From Lathyrus oleraceus (lineage: Eukaryota; Streptophyta; Magnoliopsida; Fabales; Fabaceae): DNA of 64,000 nt. Shown here piece by piece: positions 35,870 through 46,390 of this stretch (position 1 is its first letter; each line of letters begins with the position of its first letter). The position numbers and the translations under genes were made by a program. The notes beneath the pieces are model-generated. The model searched no databases. It saw nothing but the letters and a program-made list of their open reading frames with translations, and was not told the DNA's origin. Where the stretch lies: assembly GCF_024323335.1 (NCBI RefSeq), contig NC_066583.1:371881175-371945174 (forward strand), written 5' to 3'.

Positions 35870-38526
35870 CTAAAAGAAGAGCTTCCGTGGGGATGCTTTA
35901 GATGCAACTGTAGAGGAAAAGTCTGAGCCTTTGAGGGGAGGGGACGTTTGGTTGCTTTCTTTTCCCACTGGTAATCTGTCAAGAAGCTTTGCAGCCCTTG
36001 GATCTGTTAGTAGTATCTTTTGGAAGGATTGTGAGAAGCCGGTTGCGATGATAGTCACATGAATCTCGCCATTGTAGCGATCGTCAACAACAGCTCCAAA
36101 TATAATATTGGCAGAAGGATCAGCTAAACTTGTCACTACCTACAAAAGGTTCTGGACATGTCAAAAGTTGTTTCCATAGACTCTCGTAAACGGTTTCACA
36201 AATGTCTATATCAGTTGATAAGCTCAAATAAACAAATCCAAACAGATATTAGTGCAAAAGGAGTGATGGGATGCTCTTTCAACAAGTGCTGAAAAAATGA
36301 AGTACCTGAGACACTCTATTCACTTCCTGCAGAGTTATGTCTTTTCCTCCAGTAATATTATACACTATTCCGGTAGCTGATTGAATAGATGATCCAATTA
36401 AAGGTGCCAAAGTAGCCTGTTCTGCAGCTTCTTCTGCACGGTTTTTACCAGACGAAACACCTACTCCAAGCATTGCAGTTCCAGAGTCTTTCATCACAGC
36501 TTTTACATCAGCGAAATCCACATTTACAAGACCGGGTATCTGTGAAAAGACAGGATAATTCGTATCGTCACAATAGGAGAACATCAAAATGTACTTGACT
36601 TGACAGGACAATTCGTATCGTCACAATAGAGAATTTATTCAACTTTTTAATAACCTAATTCTCTTTGCAATCTACCAATCTACTGTGATAAACTAAACTT
36701 TCTCACATTACAGTGACGAGATAGGAAATATCAATAAATTGTTGATCAACTCACTGTTATGATGTCTGATATTCCCTGTACTCCCTGTCGTAGAACATCA
36801 TCGGCAAGCTGGAAAGCATCCTGAAGAGGCGTCTGCTCATCAGCTAAGTCAAGAAGACGGTCGTTTGGAATCACTATAAGTGTATCCACATTTTGCTGCA
36901 GCTTTTCAATGGCTTCTAGTGCCTGAAATGATGACATTGGAATTTCAACCACTCAAAAGTTTCCTCAAAGCACCACAATATCTCGGAAGAAAGAAAATAA
37001 ACATCAAGCAATTTCTGCAACACATTCAACCATAAGATAACTCATGATTACTGAAGCTGTGTACGGTAGAAAATTACAACAAAAATCAACTTTTTCTTTA
37101 GCATACTAGAACAGTGTTAAGTAACTTTTGAAGTGGCTAAGTTTACAGTGTGCTTCCAAGTTTCAACTAAGGAAAGAATTAACACATGCCTGCAAGGATC
37201 TTTTGCGTCCTTCGAAACTGAATGGATAGGTAACAACACCTACGGTTAAGTAGCCAGCCTCTTTTGCTATCTGGGCCACAACAGGGGCAGCACCAGACCC
37301 TGTACCACCACCCATACCGGCAGTTACAAAAACTAAATCTGAACCTTGAAGAGCATTAGCAATAGTTTCTTTTGACTCCTCAGCAGCTTCTTCCCCCAAA
37401 AGTGGATTACCGCCCGTACCTGCATCTCTTTCAAGAAATTTGAATCAAATGCCATATAAGAATTAAAGCCATACACACATACACGGAAATCACATAAAGG
37501 ACAATGTATACGCAAGTTCCAATTGAGCATAATGCACAAAGGAATCTCCAAGGCATAGAAGGCGAGTGTCCAACCTAATCCACGGGTCAAGAGTTCTCCA
37601 ATTTGGATAGGATTTTCAGCAGCAGAATGCAAGAGTGCTTGAGCATCAGTATTTATAGCATAAAAGTCCACACCCTGATTAAACACAAAATTTTCAGAAT
37701 TAAACATCAAAAATAATATAGTTGCAATTCAGTAGCCAAACATCAAGAACAACAACCAAGTCTTATCTTACTAAGTGGGGTTAGCTACATGTCATGGATC
37801 AACTTTCGTCATAATGTTCTATCCAAGACCGTGTTTCTATTCAAAAAGTCAATCTGGAGATCTTTCTTAATAACTTCTATTATAATTTTTCTAGGTCTTC
37901 CTCTACCTCTTAGTAGCAAAATATCGATAACTTACTGAAAAGCTACACTATCTTCAACATAACAATGTCATGATTCCTAAAATGCAACCATGAGAAACAC
38001 ATCTCTGAAAAACAGAAACAAGAGAACTTCCAGTGCAACCCATTAGTTGAAATTCAAATGAAATTCACTAAATAACTTTCATTCCACATACATTTAATGG
38101 AAACCATTTCAATTTTAAGGAAATGAATGGAGAATTTTTTTAGCATTACTTAGATAAGTAAACCCACCAAAATTATCACAATTGCACATGACTCATAAGT
38201 AAAAAACAAAGGTTTATCAGCAATTAAAAAGAGAAACAAACCTGTAATCCGCAACCAATCATGCGGTTAACGGCATTGTTGCCACCGCCACCAACACCGA
38301 CAACCTTAATCTTAGCATTATCAACTAATGAAAATGAGCATGTAACGGGTCTAAAACGACGTCGCAGGGGTTCGGTGTTACTGGTTCTTAGTCTAGGGTT
38401 CAGTGAAACAGAGTTTCTGAGAGTGAATGAAGAATGTGAAGAAGAGAGTGCAGTGTGAGAAATTGGAGTGGGAATGGGAGATGATGAGAGAAGCTTGTTG
38501 GGGTTTTTTAGGGAAAGCATTGGCAT
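35870..38526 (-). CDS. FtsZ1: FtsZ1, plastid-division GTPase (tubulin-like), six exons
   Basis: The spliced frame is 1287 nt (428 residues). Exons are 38526-38242, 37674-37575, 37419-37190, 36922-36755, 36539-36306 and 36139-35870, with phases that all fit. The protein has a Ser/Pro-rich N-terminus (residues about 1-68) that looks like a chloroplast transit peptide. The GTPase start [20 protein letters not shown] comes next. The tubulin signature [13 protein letters not shown] lies at residues about 163-175 and the T7 loop NVDFAD at 267-272. The C-terminus ends SPRKLFF, matching plant FtsZ1 and not FtsZ2. It polymerises into the Z ring in the stroma that divides chloroplasts. I chose the ATG at 38526 ([10 protein letters not shown]); an in-frame ATG at 38625 would add 33 residues less like a transit peptide. 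All splice sites are GT-AG except intron 3, which begins GC. No breaks are seen, so it is probably active. Confidence 0.95.
37769..37925 (-). pseudogene. C-terminal scrap of an RTE-type LINE in FtsZ1 intron 1
   Basis: On the minus strand it reads [20 protein letters not shown], then [10 protein letters not shown], a stop, and RKLIHDM, a pattern typical of the last residues of plant RTE/BovB-like LINE ORFs (RGRPRKT..EVIKKDL..DR..WR..IH). The piece is only about 150 bp, as expected for a 5'-truncated insertion or a SINE that borrowed the LINE tail. Confidence 0.55.
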
Positions 38527-38936
38527 TTTTCTTCTCTTGTGTGTTAAAGGTTTTAGGGTTAATTTGCAAAAGGGAAATGAAATAATAATTGGGAATTCAG
38601 GGTTTGAGTTGAGTTTCCATGTCAAAGTTCACTTGAGACGAAGACCACGACATAGAGGCGGCACACTGAGCACAGCAAGGGAGTTCTTTTTTTCTTTTTT
38701 GAATGTTTAATTATTTAGATTTTCTTTTCCCAATCCTTCAAATTTTCTAGGGATTAAAAAATTGACTTTAACTTAATTTAATTTAATTTAATGTTAATTT
38801 AATGTTTCACTTATGTCTTTTAATTAAAAAAATATTATATGATAATCTTTTAAAAACACTTTTCTTAACTTAAATGATCATTTTTTAAAAATTTTGTGAA
38901 AAAAAATGTTAACTAATGTTTTTTTTTTGTTATTTA

Positions 38937-38938
<2 letters not shown>

Positions 38939-38972
<34 letters not shown>
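38939..38972. repeat. (AT)n microsatellite
   Basis: Seventeen AT dinucleotides in a row, between the FtsZ1 promoter side and the Mutator-like element. Confidence 0.95.
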
Positions 38973-38974
<2 letters not shown>

Positions 38975-39236
38975 TTTTTTTACAAAAATAACCCACTTTT
39001 TCAAATAAATTTCCAAAATACCCTTGGTTTCAAAAAAATCCCAAACTACCCCACTTTTAGGAGGAGTCGCCAATTGAATTGGAGACTCCTCTTAAAAATT
39101 GAATGGAGGCGCCAATTCAATTGGAGACTCTTTCTAAAAGGCAATTTTTTTTTGTAAATGGTATACGTGATAGATAAATTTGATGTAGGACCACTTGATA
39201 TTAATAAAATTTACCGTTTACACAAAGAAACCTAAT

Positions 39237-39420
39237 GGTGATGATCGGGATCACCTAACCGACCTTCGGTCCCACATCCTCTAGCTACCTTAACCCGTGG
39301 CCTTAACCCACGTTGACGATTCTGTACCGGTGATGATCGGGATCACCTAACCGACCTTCGGTCCCACATCCTCTAGCTACCTTAACCCGTGGCCTTAACC
39401 CACGTTGACGATTCTGTACC
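39237..39420. repeat. Exact 92-bp tandem duplication
   Basis: 39237-39328 and 39329-39420 are two consecutive copies starting GGTGATGATCGGGATCACC. The unit covers the last codons of the PMD gene. 92 is not a multiple of three, so the second copy changes the frame and replaces the normal ending DPDHH plus stop by RYRIVNVG. Confidence 0.95.
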
Positions 39421-41512
39421 GGTGTTTGAGCATCTGAGGGGCCAGGAGCGTCACTACCAACTACAGGAGAAGGTCTGTTGAGGTAGTCAGACAAGTTGGC
39501 ATCGTCTTCAGTATGCATCGATGGTGTACCGCCGTAGCTGAGCTCATGACCCATGCCAGAGAAGTTGGGATGTGGTTGACTCATTGATGGGCGACCGGGA
39601 CGGTTGAAGGGAGACATGGGTGTGAACGATGCGTCGAGGAAAGGTTGGAAAGGTTGTTGGGGTGTTTGGTAGAGATAGGGTTGTTGAATGTTTTGGTTTT
39701 GTGAGGTTTGGGCTTCTTAGATACGGTAGGAGGAGGGGCGGTTGGTGTTGAATGATCGTTGGGTGTTCTTGCTTAGGCGACTTTGGTAGGGTGATGGGGT
39801 GGGTGCAAAGCGATGTTGAGTCTCAGGTTGATGGTCAATTTGTTGATGGTGGTATGGGGCATGCTCTTGGTATTGGGGTTGGGTGTATGGAATATTTTGG
39901 TTGTATGTTTGTGTGTTGGTTGAACGGAACGTTTGACGGATAGGGGGTTGTGTGTATCCGGTCTGACACTATTGTTGGGGGTTTGATGTTGAGGTGTCAG
40001 GTGTGTAAGTCATCTGGCGTGGGTCATACAAGTACATATCCTTGGCGATGAACTGAAAACCAACTGATCTGTACCAAGCCATATAAGTACGACTTGGTTT
40101 TTCTTCAGTTAACACATGGTCATGACGGTGCTTCCATTTGCGACACTCCAATCTTGCGAAGCTTTACCATGGATTGAAGTTCCATTGATCGTTAACTTTG
40201 CGCAAATGCCATTCTCCTAGGCTAGCTGGGGGATCTGGGATATTTTGGGGCATACCGAACTGCAGCTTCACACGATCACTGTTGTGCATCTCCATAATTA
40301 TGAACCGTATTATCGGTGTGCATGCAGTCCATACGGCCGCGTCTTCAGCGTTGACCTCATGGTCATGATCCAAATTAAGGTATGGACGCCAAATGAACTG
40401 AAATGTGAAAGAAGATAGGATTATAGTCAATGTAGAAGAAGTTAACAAAATATAACGAAATAATGAAGTTATTTTTCTTACGTCTGTCGGTCGAAGGTGA
40501 TCCAACAGGTTGCGATACTGAGTAATACAGTGTCTTGGACATCTGTTGTAACTCATACCACGTGCAGACCATCTACACCAAAAAGTCAAAAAATATTAGT
40601 TAGAGGTAATAATCTTTAAAGAAGTAAGTAAAGATATAGCAATTTAAACAACTTACTTTTGTGCATACAGAAATGTGAAAGGGTTGTTATTGACGGGTGC
40701 TAGAGACGGTAGTCTTGACCAACCCCATGCTTGTAGCAAAACAGCACATCCAGAAAATGTAGATGTGTCTTTGTGTGAGTTTTTGCACAAGGAGCTATAG
40801 AGATAGGCTAGACAAGCAGATCCCCAACTGTAACTTCTTATTTTATCTACATGTCTAAGTAGAGGTAAATACATAATATGCATGCTAGAATCACTATCTT
40901 CGGGAAATAAAAACGAGCCAATTAACAGCATAATGCAACACCTAGTTTTTATTATTCGAGCATCTTCGGTAGAATGCTCATCAAAGTATAAACTATTATA
41001 GTACGACTTAAGGCATGAGAGTAGTATACCTTGACCTCTTGCATTATCATCTAACAAATCAGTCTCCAAGAGATCCATGCAAATTAAATTTTCATAGTTG
41101 GTTTTACCATTAACATCCTTACCTTCAATGGGTAGTCCCAAAAGCATGTAGACGTCTTCTAACGTCACGGTACACTCACCGGTTGGGAACCAAAATATGT
41201 GTGTCTCTGGTCTCCATCTTTCGCATAAAGCTAGAATGAATTTGTTATCTATGGACCAAGACAAAATTTTGCTTATATGATCAAAACCGGCGAGTTCAAC
41301 ATAAGGTTGAATCATCGGGTCCATATGGACATATTCGTGGACCCGAGTTCAGAACCTTGATACATCCTATAAAAGAAAGAATAAAAAACTTGACTAAGTT
41401 GGTATGTTAAAATAAAAGGGGGTTGGTGAAGATGAAAGATAAAAAGTTAACAAAAGAAAAAACTTACATATGTTACGATGTTTGCAACCGTTCCTCTATG
41501 TGATTCGCCCAT
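39303..41512 (-). pseudogene. Plant mobile domain (PMD, MAIN-like) gene of the Mutator-like element
   Basis: Exon 1 (41512-41468) reads MGESHRGTVANIVTY and has a GTAAGT donor. Exon 2 starts at 41366 after TTTTATAG and contains the PMD: VELAGFDHISKILSWSIDNK, ALCERWRPETHIFWFPTGEC, TVTLEDVYMLLGLPIEGK and YLPLLRHVDKIRSYSWGSAC. It continues in exon 3 (about 40571-40480, WSARGMSYNRCPRHCITQYR) and exon 4 from 40398 (FIWRPYLNLDHDHEVNAEDA, then AWYRSVGFQFIAKDMYLYDP). A Gln/Pro-rich tail ends LRPRVKVARGCGTEG. In-frame stops occur at four places, among them the start of exon 2 (SRF-stop-TRVHEY), after NDQWNFNPW and after SNPQQ. PMD proteins occur both in transposons and as host silencing or development factors. 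This copy is transposon-borne and broken. Confidence 0.8.
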
Positions 41513-41927
41513 TGTGAGGATAGACATTTTGTCGGGGGGTTGGTGTAGATGAAACTACAAGAAGTTATTGCAGATGAAATTGTAGAAGAAGTATTGTAGA
41601 AGAAGTAGTGAGAGTGATGGTGTGGAAGAAGTGTTAATGGGGTGGATGTATTTATAGGCAAATGGATGAGAGCATGAAAAGTTGTGCTTGCATGGTGTCT
41701 CCACTTGAATTTGCGACCATGTACAACCTTTAAGAGGGGTCGCCATTCAAATTGGCGCCTCCATAGGGACATGCATGCAAGACCTAGGTCTGATTGCTTG
41801 GTTTCGAGGTCTGAATGCATGTTTTGACAAGGTGTCTCCACTTGAATTGGTGCCCATGTGCAAGGAATGAGTGGGGGCGCCAATTCATTTGGAGTGTGTG
41901 TCTGCATGTCTGACACGTGGCTATCTT

Positions 41928-42082
41928 GTCTCTTACATGCTGAACATGTCACTTCTTAGTAGCTTGCATGGTTGACACATCATTTCGGAGTAGCTTGCAT
42001 GTGCGACACATCATTTTGGAGTAGCTTGCATGTGCGACACGTCACTTCGAACTAGCTAGCATGTGAGACACTTCACTCCTCT
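41928..42082. repeat. 31-bp tandem repeat in the divergent promoter region
   Basis: Units of GTAGCTTGCATGTGCGACAC(A/G)TCA.TT..GA start at 41959, 41990, 42021 and 42052, with a weaker copy before them. They lie just upstream of the MuDR frame, on the side shared with the PMD gene. Confidence 0.85.
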
Positions 42083-42158
42083 ATTTAAGTGTCTTACTAT
42101 CAACATCCAAGACACTTCACTCACATTCATCTGCAGTAAGAAAATAGTTTTCATCTGC

Positions 42159-44236
42159 ACAATGTCATCTTCATCATTATACAGTGTCAACGTTCACTAC
42201 AACGGTGAAATATACGAGTCTGAGCTATATGGTTTTTGTTTTCGAAACACCGATACCATTAGACTCATGATCAAGAGAAATGCAACCTTCTTGCATTTGA
42301 AAAAAAGAATACAATCCTGTATAGGATCGGGTATTGTGTCAAAGATCACATATCAAAATCCAATATTTTTTTAGAATAGTCAATGCAAGTATTTCCCCTT
42401 AAGGTACGAGACGATGAAGATGTTGAATACATGTTTGTTAGTCATGAACATTCAGGCTGCAACTGTATTGAGTTGTACATTACTCTTCAACCATGTATAC
42501 CATCTCAACAGTCTCAACTAACCGGTCAGGATGAATCTGGTGAAGATGATCCACAATGGTCAGATGAACTCAACCCAGAAGCAGAAGCAGAAGTGGACGT
42601 CGTTGATGAAGAAGAAGAGGAGACCGAGATACAGGTTGATCACATGCTGAACAACGATGATGAAGATGATGATCAACCACCACCAATACCTCTTAGTCAT
42701 GTCTACAATCTGCCTCAACATATGACAAACATGGATCTTTACGACGATGAAACATCCAACAGTGTTTTCTATAATCCGTATCCGAGATCAGAAGGCGAAT
42801 TAAATGTGGGAAACATGTTTCGTACCAAAGAAGAATGTGTTCTGGCTATCAAAAAATTTCACATGAACAACTTTGATGACTTTACAGTGAAACGCACTGA
42901 TTCTAGAAGGTATGTTATTGAATGTCGTAACATGCTTTGTAAGTTTCATTTGGATGCGTCTTACAAGAAGAAAAACGACTCTTGGGAGATCGCTTCAATA
43001 GACCCACCTCACAGTTGCATTGCAACTAACGTTGAACAAGATCACCGTAAACTAAGCGCAACGTTGATATGTCAAGACATTCTGTCGTTGGTTAATAAAG
43101 ACCCATCAGTGAAGGTGAGTATAATTATATCCCATATCAGAACAACATATAATTATACTCCATCTTACAAGTAAGCCTGGATTGCGAGGACAAAGGCTGT
43201 TGAACACGTTTTCGGCAACTGGGAGGATTCATACAAGGAATTGCCACGGTTTTTATGGGCACTAAAAACATATGTCCCAAGAACTATGGCAATTATGGAG
43301 ACATTGTCAGCGATGATGCCAAACGAAACATGTGCTACAGGTAATAGAATCTTTCACCGTCTCTCTTGGGCATTTGACCTGTGCATCAAAGGTTTCGCAT
43401 TCTGCAAACCTATTGTTCAAATTGATGGCACTTGGTTATACAGAAAATACAAGGGTACTTTGCTCATGGCGGTTGCACAAGACGGCAACAACAATGTCTT
43501 TCCCATTGCCTTTGCTCTTGTTGAAGGTGAAACGGCTGGTGGATGGGGTTTCTTTCTTCGATATCTCAGAACGCATGTGGCTCCACAAGCCAAACTCTGT
43601 TTGATTTCTGATAAACATGCTTCCATTGAGAGTGCCTACAACAACCATGACAACGGATGGCATGACCCTCCTTCTACCCATGTCTACTGCATCAGACACA
43701 TTGCACAAAACTTCATGCGTGCTATAAAAGATAAGAACCTTCACAAGAAGGTAGTGAATGTTGGGTATGCTCTAACTCAGTCGTCATTTCAATATTATCG
43801 TGATGAAATTAGACTGTCTAATGAAGATGCAAAGAGATGGCTAAATAACATACCAGTAGAGCAGTGGACAAGGGCATTTGACAAAGGTTGTCGATGGGGC
43901 CATATGACAACAAACATTGTGGAATGCATGAACGGGGTATTCAAAGGAATTCGAAATCTGCCGATAACCGCCTTGGTAAGATCAATCTATTATAGGTTAG
44001 CTTCTATGTTCGCAACCAGAGGTGAAAGATGGAGTGCGGTGTTAATGTCCGAGTAAGTATTCAGTGAGTGTTGCATGAAGGTCATGAAAGAGGAGAGCAT
44101 CAAAGCTAGCACACACGCTGTAACAGTCTTTGACCGTCATAGGCAAAATTTCAGCGTCCAGGAAACAATGGACCACAACGAGGGGAGACCAACCAGGACA
44201 CAACAAGAACAATTGTCCCAATCGAGGAGCATCATC
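42159..44236 (+). pseudogene. MuDR-type transposase, three nonsense breaks and truncated C-terminus
   Basis: One frame runs through two stops. MSSSSLYSVNVHYNGEIYE begins at 42159, and a TAG follows NPIFF at 42372. KVRDDEDVEYMFVSHEHSGC and an acidic stretch (EDDPQWSDELNPEAEAEVDV) come next. The MuDR N-terminal DNA-binding part has VGNMFRTKEECVLAIKKFHM and IECRNMLCKFHLDASYKKK, and a TAA follows TPSYK at 43172. The transposase core has VQIDGTWLYRKYKGTLLMAV and LISDKHASIESAYN with two candidate catalytic Asp, HVYCIRHIAQNFM, and NIVECMNGVFKGIRNLPI. A third stop follows VLMSE; the frame goes on as MKVMKEESIKASTHAVTVFD to NEGRPTRTQ and ends near 44236. The SWIM zinc finger is missing. It would cut and rejoin DNA at Mutator-type ends. 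Confidence 0.85.
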
Positions 44237-44370
44237 TAGGTCTTAAGCTTTTTGTAACATTGTATTTCTGTAACCTTCAATCATTATATATCATTAAGTT
44301 TTTGTTACAACGAGGTTCACAACAAACATCAATACAAAATGAGCTATTTGAAAACATAAATATTTCTAAC

Positions 44371-44644
44371 TGATTACAACAATCAAATTGATGTCGTCTC
44401 GACCGAACATCATTTCCCTAGCATCCTTATCAGTCTTCATTCACACCCAACCAAAGATACTGTCAAGTCTCTTAATACTTCTAATTTTGTCCCCTTTTGG
44501 TATTTTCCAATCTAACCAACGAACCAGCTCCCGCTTCAGTTGATCAAACATAGTGATGTTCCAGAACAGCATCAGCATATGAGGTTCGTCTCTCGCATAA
44601 ATCACCTTACCGTATCGGCGACGAACACCAAACATGATTGCCAA
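44371..44644 (-). pseudogene. Small accessory frame of the Mutator-like element
   Basis: The frame MAIMFGVRRRYGKVIYARDE continues as FDQLKRELVRWLDWKIPKGD, RSIKRLDSIFGWV, one stop (TGA), then MKTDKDAREMMFGRDDINLI to a TAG at 44371. That is about 90 codons with a single nonsense change. The frame on both sides of the TGA reads like one protein rich in charged residues. I do not recognise the family. Its place beside the transposase suggests a third gene of this element. Confidence 0.45.
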
Positions 44645-44651
44645 ATGATTG

Positions 44652-44654
<3 letters not shown>

Positions 44655-44692
<38 letters not shown>
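44655..44692. repeat. (AG)n microsatellite
   Basis: Nineteen AG dinucleotides. It lies just upstream of the small accessory frame. Confidence 0.95.
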
Positions 44693-44696
<4 letters not shown>

Positions 44697-44699
44697 TAA

Positions 44700-44880
44700 C
44701 TTTCCCAAAAGACGGATACGGTTGAAGAGAAACGAAAATATCAGAATTTATTTGAAGAGTAATAGAGACGATGACAAGCAGTGAAAACAAATAAGAGGTG
44801 TAAACCCTAGCTTTCTCAAAACACAAAGACGTTTGAAGAGAGACGAAAATCTCATAACACTCACCTTCATTTTTCATTTC
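44700..44880. repeat. Imperfect tandem duplication of about 115 bp
   Basis: CTTTCCCAAAAGACGGATAC..TTGAAGAGAAACGAAAAT and CTTTCTCAAAACACAAAGAC..TTGAAGAGAGACGAAAAT follow each other. No coding role is seen. Confidence 0.45.
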
Positions 44881-45325
44881 CATTCTTCAAAAGGCATGTA
44901 TACTCGTCTATAGCATGTTAAAAATTATAGCTTTTTGTTTTCTGCATCTTCTTCATTGATTTTGTATACATTATTTAGCTTGAATATGTAATGGTACTAC
45001 TACGGATAACATATTCCACTATGGTTGAAAAAGAGATATAACCACGGTTGATGGTCCCTGGTAAAGTAGTGTGTGCTTGTAAGTGAGCTATTTACAACCA
45101 TGGTCTTTTGACCGTGGTAAAAATACAATAGCACGTAACATACCACTACGGTTGTTTAAAACAACCGTAGTAAAAGGTTGAGGTCAAAGATTTGATACCC
45201 AACGCCTAAATTTTTACAGATTTTAATACATTTTACCATGGTTATAGAGTCCAACCATAGTGAAAGACTTAGCGCACAACATTTAACCACGATCATTGAT
45301 TCCAACTGTGGTAATATGCTTACTT

Positions 45326-45834
45326 GAGTTTACTATAACGTATGTGAAATGCTTATTTTACCAACTGCTCACTAAACATATAACCTTTCAATCTTATTTA
45401 GAAATCAATAATATGAAAAATTAAGTTATATTAGAAAACAACTTACACTTATCATTGTTTTACGAGCTTTCTGCAGCTGATTATCCGCATTTTTTTCTTT
45501 TTAACGGTTAGAACTTGTTTCAATACTTCTAGTTCTTAAACGAAACTTTCTTTCACCTCTAGTTTATTTTGCAAAATATTATTCACTTTGCATATAAAAT
45601 TAGAGGTGAATGAAGGGGTTGTTGAAGAACTAGAAACATTGAACCAAGTTTTAACCGTCATAGAGAAAAATGCAAATAATGGGCTGCAGAAAGCTCGTAA
45701 AACAATGATAAGTGTAAATTGTTTTCTAATATAACTTAATGTCTCATATTATAATTTTCTAATTCAATTATAAAGGATACATATTCGGTAATGGGTTGGA
45801 AAAACACTCAAATCACATACGATATAATAAACTC
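45326..45834. repeat. Large inverted repeat carrying an FDM/IDN2-like exon in both arms
   Basis: Left arm 45326-45575 and right arm 45588-45834 are imperfect reverse complements around a loop of about 12 bases. Read outward from the centre, each arm encodes the same peptide. The right arm (plus strand) gives KLEVNEGVVEELETLNQVLT then VIEKNANNGLQKARKTMIS; the left arm (minus strand) gives KLEVKESFV, a stop, ELEVLKQVLTV and, after a shift, NADNQLQKARKTMIS. Each coding part is followed by a splice-donor-like GTAAGTTG or GTAAATTG and AT-rich intron-like sequence. The pattern LNQ.L.V.E...N..LQ.ARK..I matches my recollection of the coiled-coil/XH border of Factor of DNA Methylation (FDM/IDN2) proteins. 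A transcript would fold into a hairpin of about 250 bp. Confidence 0.65.
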
Positions 45835-45879
45835 ATCTTCTAGGACATGTTGAACGAATAACATGATAGCTGCAATGTC

Positions 45880-46390
45880 CAAGTAATAACATTATCAATA
45901 TCATAAACAATAACATACCTTAAGCAATATACAAATTTTATAAACAACATAGAATTTTTATCAACAATAACATACCTTAAAGAACATACAACTTTTATCA
46001 ACGAAAATAAAATCATCAACAACATACAACGTTTATCAACAACAACATACCTTAGACAACATGCAAATTTTATCAACAAAAATAAAATCATCAATAACAA
46101 CATACAACTTTTATCAACAAAAAACAAAATCATCAACAACATACAAATTTTATCAACAACAATATACCTTAAACAACATGCAACTTTTATCAACAAGAAT
46201 AAAATCATTAACAACATGGAACTTTTATCAACAATAGCATACTTTAAACAACATACAACATAGCTCAACAAAAAAAAAATCATCACCAACATAAAATTTT
46301 TGTCAACGACAACATACCTTAAATAATATAGAACTTTTATCAACAAAAATAAAATCATTATCAACATAGCTCAAGAAAAACATTAACATA
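45880..46390. repeat. Complex minisatellite of TTTATCAACAA / ACATACCTTAA units
   Basis: TTTTATCAACAA(C/A)AA and ACATACCTTAAACAACAT phrases recur at uneven spacing of about 55-117 bases. The long minus-strand open frame here is a Leu/Val/Cys-rich repeat string, taken as a by-product. Confidence 0.75.

Larger units (their letters stand above)
38975..44650. mobile_element. Mutator-like element with divergent PMD and MuDR genes
   Basis: A minus-strand plant-mobile-domain gene and a plus-strand MuDR transposase gene stand head to head, with a small third frame on the minus strand at the right. GGAGGCGCCAATTCAATTGGAGACTC-type phrases occur at the left end (39057-39137) and again between the two genes (41735-41900). 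The left terminal repeat is probably near 38975-39055. No matching right terminal repeat was found, and the right side runs into a GA microsatellite. All three frames contain stops, so this copy is dead. Confidence 0.7.

Noticed and set aside
35870..38526. FtsZ as a sign of bacterial contamination
   Set aside because: The gene has five introns with plant-like splice sites, a transit-peptide-like start and the FtsZ1-type ending, so it is a nuclear plastid-division gene.
45840..46367. 175-codon Leu/Val/Cys-rich open frame, possible membrane protein
   Set aside because: It is a translation of a minisatellite; the peptide repeats with the DNA and has no independent signal.
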